Below, in pieces: positions 16,296 to 23,823 of a stretch of 29,634 nucleotides of DNA. This stretch comes from Candidatus Zixiibacteriota bacterium (GTDB taxonomy: Bacteria > Zixibacteria > MSB-5A5 > SM1-73), in the NCBI GenBank assembly GCA_023129805.1, contig JAGMBK010000004.1, positions 1-29,634 of the forward strand, in the 5' to 3' direction. The notes beneath the pieces are model-generated. The model was not told where the DNA came from. It saw only the letters and a program-made list of their open reading frames with translations, and did not search any database. The position numbers and the translations under genes are program-made. Every line of letters starts with the position of its first letter. The stretch's first letter is position 1.

Positions 16296-18764
16296 ATGAT
16301 GAGCAGAAACTTAAGATGTTTTTTAGTTCTGCTTTTCGCATTGGCGGTCTTTGCAAGCACCGGGTTGGCTCAGATCACTTATCAGGCCTCTTTTTCTGAA
16401 GGGGATATGATTTTTGGTCGAAAAGATGGCTTTGATGTAGTGAGTTTAAAAGGTGCCATAAGATCGAAAGATTATGGGTATCCCGATCTTCCCATAAAGC
16501 TGATCTGTCTTATACTTCCCAACGATAGCAAAGTAGCTGATGTATCTATCACAGACACACATCACATACTTCTGGAGGGAGATTTTCTTATCTTTCCCAG
16601 TCAGCCAGATGAAAAAACAGATGCTATTTATCAAAAAGAGTGGGTAAAGCCAGATCCTGGAGTGTATAACTCAGATTCATTTTATCCGCCGCGGCTTGTG
16701 GAGATAGTTGAAGAAGGTTATCTGGCAGGAAGCCATCTGATTACTTTGGCGGTACATCCTCTACAATATAAGCCCAAATCTCGAAAGCTTTTGTTTTATA
16801 CCCAACTGGATATCAGAGTGGAATTGAAAGGTTCCCAAAGAACCCCTTTAACATCTCAAATACAGAGAAGGTCAGACAAGGCCCAGCGGATATATGAAAA
16901 GATTCTGCATCAGTTGGTTGACAATAAGAATGATATTACGAATTTCATTTGCAAAAACTTTCAATCAGTGCTGTTTAAAGCAAATATCGATAGTTCAACA
17001 TATCATCCCTATCTGGTTATCACCTCTTCGGAACTTAAGTCAGCATTTTTGCCATTGGTGGAATGGAAAACCAGAAAGGGAACAGGTGCAACCATAGTCT
17101 GTATAGATAGCATTCTTTTGAGTTATTCCGGAAGAGATGATGCGGAAAAGCTCAGAAATTTCTTAATTGAGGCTTATCAGAACGGCACCAATTGGGTGCT
17201 TTTGGGAGGGGATGAGGACGTGGTTCCGATAAGGTATGCTTATCCCACCATTACGCCCACCCCTCCGCCAATTAATAATCAGCAGATCTGTGATCTTTAC
17301 TTTTCCGATGTGGATGGTGAGTGGGATCTGGACAACGACGGAGTCTGGGGAGAACCGCAACAGGACAATCCTGACATCTATCCGGATTTGTTTGTCGGAA
17401 GAGTTCCCGCAGGTGACACCGCAGAGGCGAAGGCTTTTGTGGAGAAATTGCTTTCCTATGAGAAAAATCCGGGAGAAGGGTCAACCGATTATCTTACCCG
17501 GACATTATGGATGAGCTCGGATCAGATGAGGGACTGGAACTGGGGAGAGGGACAACACCATCTGGTTTCTGAATACATACCATCCAACTTCTATCAAGAC
17601 CTGTCCGCTTTAATAGAATCACCAACCGGAGATGCACAAAATCCAATCGGCCCCGGTGGAGAGACCTGCGTAGAGATGATGAACCAGGGTTGGGGGATCG
17701 TGGGGGTATTAGCTCACGGGAAATCGAGTGGTTTTGTGGCAAAATCTAACTTGACCAATGGCACACCTAAGTCCTGGGTCTATACCTTTCCGGGAGAAAA
17801 CGATGGACATGGGCACTTACCCAACTCGGACAACGAACAAAAATACGGGATAATGTATTCCATATCCTGCAGTCAGAGTGCTATAGATGTGGAGGGAGAG
17901 ACACCCTGTGTGGGTGAATTCTATTCTTTGACTCACCAAAAAGGTGGAGTGGCATTCTTGGGGTATTCCAGATGGGGTTGGGTGAGCGTCTCTTATAAGC
18001 TTTGTGAAAAGTTCTTGGAATATCTATTTGACAGTGACCTGGGACATCACATCGGGGTGGCGGAAGCTCTCTCCAGATGTGCTTATCCTTCCTATCGGGA
18101 TATTAACTATGGGCATAATTTATTCGGTGATCCGGAGATGCCGGTCTGGACCCAGACCCCATCAGATCTGGCTGTGGTTCATCCGGATGGGGTAACCATA
18201 GGCTGGCGAACCATCAACTTCTCCGTCACATCCCAAGGGTCAGGAGTGGGGGATGCTTTAGTGTGTCTGACCTTAAGAGACAGGCTTATGTTTTTGGGCG
18301 AAACCGATCCGGATGGTAATCTATCCTGTGAGGTAAACTTAGATGACGTAGGAGAGATGAGCGTGGTGGTAACCAAGCCCAACTTTATTCCTTATGAGGA
18401 CTCCATCACGGTCTCACTTTTGGCAGATGTGGATGAGGATGAGGCTAATTGGGGTATGGAATCATTTGAGCTTTTTCAAAATTATCCTAATCCGTTTAAT
18501 CCCGTTACCAGTATCCAGTATTCAGTAGGCAGTAGGCAGACAAAAACGGCGGACGGCTCCTTTGCCCACACCACCCTCAAGATATACAATGTTCTGGGAC
18601 AGAGGGTGAGGACTTTGGTGGATGAACCCCAAAAAGCAGGGAACTACCAAGTGGACTGGGATGGAAAAGATGATTGGGGAAAAGACGTCTCCAGTGGAAT
18701 ATATTTCTATACATTGAAAGTAAATAATTATAGAGAGACAAAAAAGATAACTCTTTTGAAATAA
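16296..18764 (+). CDS. Secreted gingipain-like C25 cysteine peptidase with type IX-like sorting domain
   Basis: The predicted product is an exported protease of 822 residues. A signal peptide (about 1-25, LVLLFALAVFASTGLAQ) is followed by a C25 propeptide-like region (about 30-200) and the catalytic domain (about 235-620). Markers are LLGGDEDVVPIRYAYP, an aspartate-rich DVDGEWDLDNDG loop that may bind calcium, the likely catalytic His474 (LAHGKSSG) and the likely nucleophile Cys525 (SISCSQS), then NLFGDPEMPVW. An Ig-like segment (about 625-710) precedes a FlgD-like sorting domain (about 722-822: FELFQNYPNPFNP, LKIYNVLGQ, SGIYFYTLK). This ending points to type IX secretion or a related route. 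GGGGGAG lies against the first ATG, so the second ATG (16299) may be used. Residues about 744-758 are an extra loop partly encoded by a dispersed repeat. Confidence 0.92.
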   Translation: MMSRNLRCFLVLLFALAVFASTGLAQITYQASFSEGDMIFGRKDGFDVVSLKGAIRSKDYGYPDLPIKLICLILPNDSKVADVSITDTHHILLEGDFLIFPSQPDEKTDAIYQKEWVKPDPGVYNSDSFYPPRLVEIVEEGYLAGSHLITLAVHPLQYKPKSRKLLFYTQLDIRVELKGSQRTPLTSQIQRRSDKAQRIYEKILHQLVDNKNDITNFICKNFQSVLFKANIDSSTYHPYLVITSSELKSAFLPLVEWKTRKGTGATIVCIDSILLSYSGRDDAEKLRNFLIEAYQNGTNWVLLGGDEDVVPIRYAYPTITPTPPPINNQQICDLYFSDVDGEWDLDNDGVWGEPQQDNPDIYPDLFVGRVPAGDTAEAKAFVEKLLSYEKNPGEGSTDYLTRTLWMSSDQMRDWNWGEGQHHLVSEYIPSNFYQDLSALIESPTGDAQNPIGPGGETCVEMMNQGWGIVGVLAHGKSSGFVAKSNLTNGTPKSWVYTFPGENDGHGHLPNSDNEQKYGIMYSISCSQSAIDVEGETPCVGEFYSLTHQKGGVAFLGYSRWGWVSVSYKLCEKFLEYLFDSDLGHHIGVAEALSRCAYPSYRDINYGHNLFGDPEMPVWTQTPSDLAVVHPDGVTIGWRTINFSVTSQGSGVGDALVCLTLRDRLMFLGETDPDGNLSCEVNLDDVGEMSVVVTKPNFIPYEDSITVSLLADVDEDEANWGMESFELFQNYPNPFNPVTSIQYSVGSRQTKTADGSFAHTTLKIYNVLGQRVRTLVDEPQKAGNYQVDWDGKDDWGKDVSSGIYFYTLKVNNYRETKKITLLK
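18516..18541 (+). repeat. Dispersed 26-bp repeat, copy inside the C25 peptidase gene
   Basis: This 26-bp stretch contains two tandem CAGTAGG units and matches 29315-29340 at 25 of 26 positions. Here it lies in frame inside the sorting domain and encodes IQYSVGSRQ. The other copy is intergenic, so repeat sequence appears to have been accommodated in a protein loop. Confidence 0.75.
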
Positions 18765-18993
18765 ATCGTGACAAGGAGATGACAGGTTTCAAGCTCGGAG
18801 ATGTTGTTTTAAGATTCATGTATCCCAAAGCATGAATAATTTTGAGATAGAAGCATAGAGTAACACCGCAAGTTTTCCCTTCCTGAGTATCTTTTGCAAA
18901 ACTATTTTTTAATCGAAGTCAAATCTTGTTCGAGTATCCGGTGTTTGAGGGGTAAAAATGTAAAGTTGGGTCCACCCTGCGAGGAAAAGTTTT

Positions 18994-19079
18994 TTGGAGT
19001 GTCAAGCTTCAGCTTGACCTGAAAATTCTTGAAACACAAAGAAGCTCTAACCTGGTTCACCTAAAGGTGAACACTCCAA
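18994..19079. repeat. Palindromic element with terminal inverted repeats and two hairpins
   Basis: Terminal repeats TTGGAGTGT (18994-19002) and ACACTCCAA (19071-19079) are perfect complements. Inside are GTCAAGCT-TC-AGCTTGAC (19001-19018) and GTTCACCT-AA-AGGTGAAC near 19054-19071. The whole can fold as a three-way junction. It has no coding capacity, resembles a miniature dispersed element, and matches the design (not the sequence) of the dcw palindromes. Confidence 0.75.
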
Positions 19080-19104
19080 TTTGCCCTTTTAAGGTAAATC
19101 GCTT

Positions 19105-19183
19105 CCCGTTGGTGTTCCCCAGACGGGCAGGCAGACGCCCCCGTCTGGGCGTCCGTGCATGGCTGGCAGGCTTCACCAACGGG
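19105..19183. repeat. Nested palindromic element
   Basis: An outer 10-bp perfect inverted repeat, CCCGTTGGTG (19105-19114) with CACCAACGGG (19174-19183), encloses a second perfect 10-bp pair, CCCAGACGGG (19118-19127) with CCCGTCTGGG (19140-19149). It is markedly more GC-rich than its surroundings. No reading frame or transposase is present. It lies 25 bp after the element ending at 19079. Confidence 0.75.
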
Positions 19184-19277
19184 TATTGAAATGCATAAGA
19201 AGAATACCTGCTTGAATGAGGAGATGCCCCCACTCATCGATACTTAAAAAGGAGGGAAGACTCTATTGAGATTGTTC

Positions 19278-19305
19278 TTGACAACTGAACTTTTGCTTAT
19301 ATTTT
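19278..19305 (+). promoter_or_regulatory. Promoter of tRNA-Lys
   Basis: -35 TTGACA (19278-19283), a 16-nt spacer, and -10 TATTTT (19300-19305). Start of transcription would be near 19312, about 64 nt before the mature tRNA. No clear terminator separates the tRNA from the FHA-GAF-PP2C gene 78 nt further on, so this promoter may also serve that gene. Confidence 0.55.
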
Positions 19306-19375
19306 AAGGTCGATTTAAAAACCCGGTCAAAGTTCATATGATTCTATTCGTATGAATTTGGGATTAGGTTGAAAT

Positions 19376-19451
19376 GGGGGTGTAGCTCAGTCGGTAGAGC
19401 ATCTGCCTTTTAAGCAGGTGGCCGGCGGTTCGAGTCCGCCCACCCTCACCA
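19376..19451 (+). tRNA. tRNA-Lys (anticodon UUU), CCA encoded
   Basis: The 76-nt sequence folds as a standard cloverleaf. The acceptor arms are GGGGGTG and CACCCTC (one G-U pair), and the D stem is GCTC/GAGC. The anticodon stem closes loop CTTTTAA, giving anticodon TTT. The T stem is GGCGG/CCGCC with loop TTCGAGT. The 3' CCA is encoded in the DNA. It reads lysine AAA/AAG codons. Confidence 0.96.
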
Positions 19452-19529
19452 AATTGATTGAAGATTCTTCTAAAAGTGCCGGAATAATCATTGTGTTGCT
19501 TCTTTGGGGACCATCGGGAAGGAAATACC

Positions 19530-21176
19530 ATGATTAAACTTTCCAGTTTGGAGGGCAACAAACTCTATGATTGGACCCTTCAGAAGGGGAAATACACCAT
19601 CGGACGAAGCGCACAGTGTGATTTGGTTATAAATGATAGCACCGTATCACGAAAGCATGCCCAGATAGAGATTGTGGATGAGGTGACAATCAATCTAACC
19701 GATCTGGGAAGTCACAATGGAACCACGGTCAATGACGACAGAATTACTGATACGGTCAAACTGCAAGCTAATGACCTCATCTCTTTTGGACAGGTGGGGT
19801 TTAAGATCACGTTGAGTGAAGGCAGAGAGATATCAGGTAGTTCTATCACCGTTACCGAGTTTGAACATCCTCTGACAAATGCTACATTATTATCAATAAA
19901 CGAGGCACTCCAACCTCTGCCTGCGAAGGTCACTGATAATCCCAAGGTATTTCAGGCTCTATCTGAGATGGGAAAGATGCTGATCCTACCCGGCTCTGGG
20001 GAGGAGATGTTTGACAAAGCGTTGCAGTTGCTACAGGAGATTATCCCCACCGAACGGGTTGCCGTATTGTTATCCAAACAAGAAGGTCAAGAGCTTTATC
20101 TTGCTACTTGTCGTCTGTCCGAAAAACACACTTCTGGCTCGTTTACCATCTCACGCACCATTGTGCGAGAGCTTCTCAATCAGAAGAACGCTCTCCTGAT
20201 TTCTGATCCTGGGGCCGACTCCCGATTTGCACAACAAAAGTCAATCGTAAGATCAGGAATTAAATCAGCAATGGCAGTTCCCCTGTTTGACGAGGGAAAA
20301 GTCTTGGGAATTTTGTATGCTGACACAACCAATCCCTCGCATCGTTACACCGAAGACTTCCTGAGAATAGTAGCAACTTTTGGAAATATTCTCGCCGCCA
20401 AAATTACCAATCAAAATCTTCTCAAAGAGCGACAGGCTAAAGAGGTACTGGAGGCTGAACTGAAAGTCGCCTCCCAAATTCAAAATCAGCTTTTGCCCAA
20501 AAAGCTTGTGGATATTGAAGGGTACAGTTTGAGCACATTTCAGGCTCAATGTAAAATGGTTGGAGGAGACCTCTACGATGTGGCTGAACTTAAAGATGGA
20601 CGAATACTTTTTCTATTAGCTGATGTTTCAGGCAAGGGAATGGGTGCGGCTCTTTTGATGTCCAATATTTTAGCATCTTTCCGTATTCTGTATGGTGCCG
20701 AAGATTTCAATCTCCTGGATGTCACCTGTGGGGTTTCAAAACGGCTTCTCCAGTTCAGCCGTCCGGAAGATTTTGCCACTTTGTTTATTTGCGACCTTTG
20801 TCCCAAAACACATACTCTCCGGTATATTAACGCTGGCCACAATCCTCCCGTGATGGTGCGCAGTGACGGCAGGGTGGAATATCTTCAGCCATCCGGCATT
20901 CCGATTGGAGCATTTGACATCTCTAACTGGAAAGAGGAAATTCTTGAGTTGGGAGTAGGGGATTTTCTTTTCATGTTTACTGATGGTATCACCGAGGCGA
21001 CCAATACTAAGGGTGAAATGTATGAAGACGACAAGTTAAAACGACTTCTTTTAAATTCCCGAAAACAATCTCCAGAAGAATTAACCGAATCAGTGCTGGA
21101 TGAGATCAATGATTTTACCGGGGGCGCTCCCCAGAGTGACGACATCACCATGATGATTCTGCGCAGAGATCGTTAA
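19530..21176 (+). CDS. FHA-GAF-SpoIIE-type PP2C serine/threonine phosphatase
   Basis: A 548-residue cytoplasmic signalling protein. An FHA domain (about 1-95; YTIGRSAQCDL, SRKHA, SHNGTTVN) would bind phosphothreonine peptides. A GAF domain (about 140-295) may sense a ligand or mediate dimerisation. A short coiled linker (about 297-325) leads to a SpoIIE/RsbU-like PP2C domain (about 335-545) with metal-binding motifs VGGDLYD, ADVSGKGMGAAL, INAGHNPP, FTDGITEA and SDDIT. The ATG at 19530 is used because GGAAGGA lies about 6 nt upstream; an upstream TTG frame adds 13 unconvincing residues. Its place before several Ser/Thr kinases suggests it reverses their phosphorylation. An anti-sigma antagonist phosphatase role, as in RsbU, is an alternative. 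Confidence 0.94.
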   Translation: MIKLSSLEGNKLYDWTLQKGKYTIGRSAQCDLVINDSTVSRKHAQIEIVDEVTINLTDLGSHNGTTVNDDRITDTVKLQANDLISFGQVGFKITLSEGREISGSSITVTEFEHPLTNATLLSINEALQPLPAKVTDNPKVFQALSEMGKMLILPGSGEEMFDKALQLLQEIIPTERVAVLLSKQEGQELYLATCRLSEKHTSGSFTISRTIVRELLNQKNALLISDPGADSRFAQQKSIVRSGIKSAMAVPLFDEGKVLGILYADTTNPSHRYTEDFLRIVATFGNILAAKITNQNLLKERQAKEVLEAELKVASQIQNQLLPKKLVDIEGYSLSTFQAQCKMVGGDLYDVAELKDGRILFLLADVSGKGMGAALLMSNILASFRILYGAEDFNLLDVTCGVSKRLLQFSRPEDFATLFICDLCPKTHTLRYINAGHNPPVMVRSDGRVEYLQPSGIPIGAFDISNWKEEILELGVGDFLFMFTDGITEATNTKGEMYEDDKLKRLLLNSRKQSPEELTESVLDEINDFTGGAPQSDDITMMILRRDR

Positions 21177-21188
21177 GAAACAAACTTC

Positions 21189-21216
21189 TTGATTTTTCAA
21201 AAAAATTCCTTATTTT
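21189..21216 (+). promoter_or_regulatory. Possible promoter before kinase 1
   Basis: TTGATT (21189-21194), a 16-nt AT-rich spacer and TATTTT (21211-21216) lie in the 95-bp gap after the phosphatase gene. The match is moderate, and AT-rich gaps give such matches by chance. The phosphatase and kinase genes could equally be one transcript. Confidence 0.3.
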
Positions 21217-21271
21217 AATATAGATAAATTGGGTATAGATAAGCTTAATTCCATATCTAAGCGCAAAGGCT

Positions 21272-23815
21272 ATGTCTTCTGAATCTGATGATAACGGTTT
21301 GGACAAAACTCAATCGTTCAGAATACTTGCCCAGGGGACAGTGATATCTCATTATAAGATTATTGAGAAGATCGGCTCGGGTGGGATGGGCGTGGTCTAC
21401 AAAGCTAAAGACACCAGGCTGGAAAGAACCGTGGCTTTGAAATTTTTGCCTTCTCACTTGCTTTGCGACGTTGAAGCCAAAACTCGGTTTGAGCATGAAG
21501 CCAAAGCAGCTTCCGCCCTGAATCACACCAACATTGCCACGATCTATGACATTGATAAAGTAGAAGACCAGTGTTTCATATCCATGGAATACGTTGAGGG
21601 GAAAACACTCAAAGAGCTTATCAGAGAAAGGACCCTTTCTGTAAAGGAGGCTTTGGACATAGCCCTTCAGATGGCAGAGGGTTTGAATGCTGCTCACAAG
21701 AAGGATATTGTTCATAGAGACATAAAATCAGATAACATCATACTGACCGACGAGGGAGTGGTCAAGATAATGGATTTTGGCCTAGCGAAGTTGAAAGGAG
21801 TAACCAAGCTAACCAAGACCGGAACTACTCTGGGGACAATCCAATACATGTCTCCGGAGCAAGCTCAAGGGATGGAAGTTGACCAGCGTTCCGATATTTT
21901 TTCTTTTGGTGTGGTTTTATATGAAATGATCACAGGTCAACTTCCCTTCAAAGGTGAGCATGAAGCTGCTGTAATCTATTCTATTGTAAATGAGACTCCC
22001 GAACCACTGGCAAGGTATAAAGCCAACGTTCCCGAAGGATTGCAAAGGATAATTGACAAGGCTTTGGAAAAAGACCTCAGCACCAGGTATCAGATTGCAG
22101 CCGAGATAATAGCGGATTTTAAGCGATTCGGACAGAAGATAAGACCTGGTGGCTTGATTGTAACAGAGAAGAAAAGAATCGGTGAGAAATCAATCGCTGT
22201 CATTCCATTCATAAATCTCAGCGAGGACAAAGCTAACGAGTATTTCAGCGACGGTATTACTGAAGACATCATCACCCAGCTTTTCAAAATCGGTGATCTG
22301 AAGGTTATTTCACGCACATCAGCGATGCTTTACAAAGGTAGCAAGAAAAGCCTTCGGGAAATAGGAAAAGAGTTAGGCGTTGCCACAATCCTTGAAGGGA
22401 GCGTCCGGCGAGCTGGTAATCGGGTTCGCATCGTTGGCCAGCTCGTGGACGCAGAAACCGACGAGCATATCTGGGCCGAAACCTACGACCGGGACTTGAG
22501 TGATATCTTCGCTATCCAGAGTGATGTGGCACAGCAGATTGCTCGGGCTCTAAAAGCAACACTCTCTCCTGAAGAGAAACAGCGGATTGAACAAAAGCTT
22601 ACCGACAATCTTGAAGCCTACGACTACTTTCTTCAAGGTAGGGAATATAGATTCCGGAGTACTGAAAAGAATGATGTGGAAATCGCGATTGAGTTATATG
22701 AAAAGGCAGTTAGTGTAGATCCCAACTTCGCAGAGGCATATGCGAGTATAGCATTACAGCACTGCATGATGTACTGGCTTGGTTATGATCGATCTCCAGA
22801 ACGCTTAGGCAGGGCAAAGGAGGCGATTGATAAGGCTCTGAATCTAAAACCCGACGAACCAGTGGTGCGGGAAGCAAACGGCTACTACTATTACCATGGG
22901 TTCCGGGATTATGCCAGGGCCTTAGATGAGTTTTCTTTCGCGCGCCGAAAAGAACCCGGCAACGCATGGTATAACGCCAATATCGCCTTTATTCAGCGCC
23001 GCCTGGGCAAATTTGAGGATGCATTGCAAAACCTGAAAATTGCATTCCAATATGATCCCCGATCAAACATACTTGCAAGTGAAGTGGGCGGGACCTACAT
23101 GGCTGTTCGCATGTACACAGAAGCGGAAGGTTATTATGAGCGCGCCATCGCACTTGCCCCGGACGTAACATCGAATTACATATACAAGGCATTGACAAGC
23201 ATCTACAAAACGGGCAGTACCGAAAGTGCCAGACAGGTTCTGCACAGAGCGTCGAAGCGTGTTAGCTCGGATGATCTTATCTGGTATTTAGTTTACTTTG
23301 ATATCTATGATGGACACTATCAGGACGCCTTCGATAGACTCGCATCCATTCAGGAAGAAGTATGTGAGAGGCTGATAGATTATACACCAAAAGAAGCAAT
23401 CCGTGGCCTGATCTACGAGTTGATAGGACAGCCGGATCAAGCTCGTGCTCACTACATAAAGGCTCGGACATTGCTGGAGAAGAAGGTACATGAATGGTCT
23501 GATGACGCCCGGATTCACGCTGAACTGGGTAAGGTCTATGCTCGTCTCGGTCTTAGGAATGAAGCAATTCGTGAAGGACAGACAGCAGTTGACCTGATAC
23601 CTGTTTCACGAGATGCAATGATAGGACCTGCCTACTTAGCTGACTTGGCTGAAATTTATACGATAGTAGGGGATTTTGACGCTGCCATGGACAAACTTGA
23701 GTACCTATTGGAGATACCATCTGGGGTTCACATTGGCGAACTGAAGGTCAACCCAGTGTGGGATCCACTTCGCGACCATCCCCGCTTTCAAAAGCTCTTG
23801 GAAGGAGGAGCATAG
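21272..23815 (+). CDS. Ser/Thr protein kinase with TolB-like and TPR domains (kinase 1)
   Basis: A Hanks-type kinase of 847 residues. The kinase domain (about 28-290) has glycine loop IGSGGMGVVYKA, catalytic Lys57 (VALKF), HRDIKSDN with Asp150, DFG (about 168-170) and SPEQ. All residues needed for activity are present. A TolB/FlgO-like domain (about 305-440; SIAVIPFINLSEDKANEYFS, LEGSVRRAGNRVRI, WAETYDRDL) follows, of the type also fused to class III adenylate cyclases. The rest (about 450-847) is TPR repeats. No membrane helix is visible, so it is predicted cytoplasmic. Its kinase domain is closer to kinase 3 (EGKTL, SPEQAQ), while its TolB-like domain is closer to kinase 2, which suggests domain exchange. 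AAAGG just before the ATG is a weak, close ribosome binding site. Confidence 0.94.
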   Translation: MSSESDDNGLDKTQSFRILAQGTVISHYKIIEKIGSGGMGVVYKAKDTRLERTVALKFLPSHLLCDVEAKTRFEHEAKAASALNHTNIATIYDIDKVEDQCFISMEYVEGKTLKELIRERTLSVKEALDIALQMAEGLNAAHKKDIVHRDIKSDNIILTDEGVVKIMDFGLAKLKGVTKLTKTGTTLGTIQYMSPEQAQGMEVDQRSDIFSFGVVLYEMITGQLPFKGEHEAAVIYSIVNETPEPLARYKANVPEGLQRIIDKALEKDLSTRYQIAAEIIADFKRFGQKIRPGGLIVTEKKRIGEKSIAVIPFINLSEDKANEYFSDGITEDIITQLFKIGDLKVISRTSAMLYKGSKKSLREIGKELGVATILEGSVRRAGNRVRIVGQLVDAETDEHIWAETYDRDLSDIFAIQSDVAQQIARALKATLSPEEKQRIEQKLTDNLEAYDYFLQGREYRFRSTEKNDVEIAIELYEKAVSVDPNFAEAYASIALQHCMMYWLGYDRSPERLGRAKEAIDKALNLKPDEPVVREANGYYYYHGFRDYARALDEFSFARRKEPGNAWYNANIAFIQRRLGKFEDALQNLKIAFQYDPRSNILASEVGGTYMAVRMYTEAEGYYERAIALAPDVTSNYIYKALTSIYKTGSTESARQVLHRASKRVSSDDLIWYLVYFDIYDGHYQDAFDRLASIQEEVCERLIDYTPKEAIRGLIYELIGQPDQARAHYIKARTLLEKKVHEWSDDARIHAELGKVYARLGLRNEAIREGQTAVDLIPVSRDAMIGPAYLADLAEIYTIVGDFDAAMDKLEYLLEIPSGVHIGELKVNPVWDPLRDHPRFQKLLEGGA

Positions 23816-23823
23816 CTATAGCA

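Larger units (their letters stand above)
18765..19375. other. Gene-free region between C25 protease and tRNA-Lys
   Basis: No coding frame is supported in these 611 bp. After the protease stop there is a weak terminator-like hairpin, ATTCATG (18814-18820) with CATGAAT (18831-18837), followed by a short AATTTTG. Two larger palindromic elements follow (18994-19079 and 19105-19183), then the tRNA promoter (19278-19305). A small inverted repeat, TTCATA (19333-19338) with TATGAA (19351-19356), lies between that promoter and the tRNA and may be part of its processed leader. Confidence 0.6.

Noticed and set aside
19491..19529. TTG start extending the FHA-GAF-PP2C protein by 13 residues
   Set aside because: No ribosome binding site precedes the TTG, while GGAAGGA is well placed for the ATG at 19530. 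The added residues are not FHA-like.
21234..21250. Possible second sigma54 promoter before kinase 1
   Set aside because: GG and GC have 10-nt spacing, but the flanking bases do not match TGGCAC or TTGCA.
23758..23823. Upstream start for kinase 2 overlapping the end of kinase 1
   Set aside because: It would add 22 residues with no counterpart in kinase 3. The MIGKTISHY start at 23824 matches the family.
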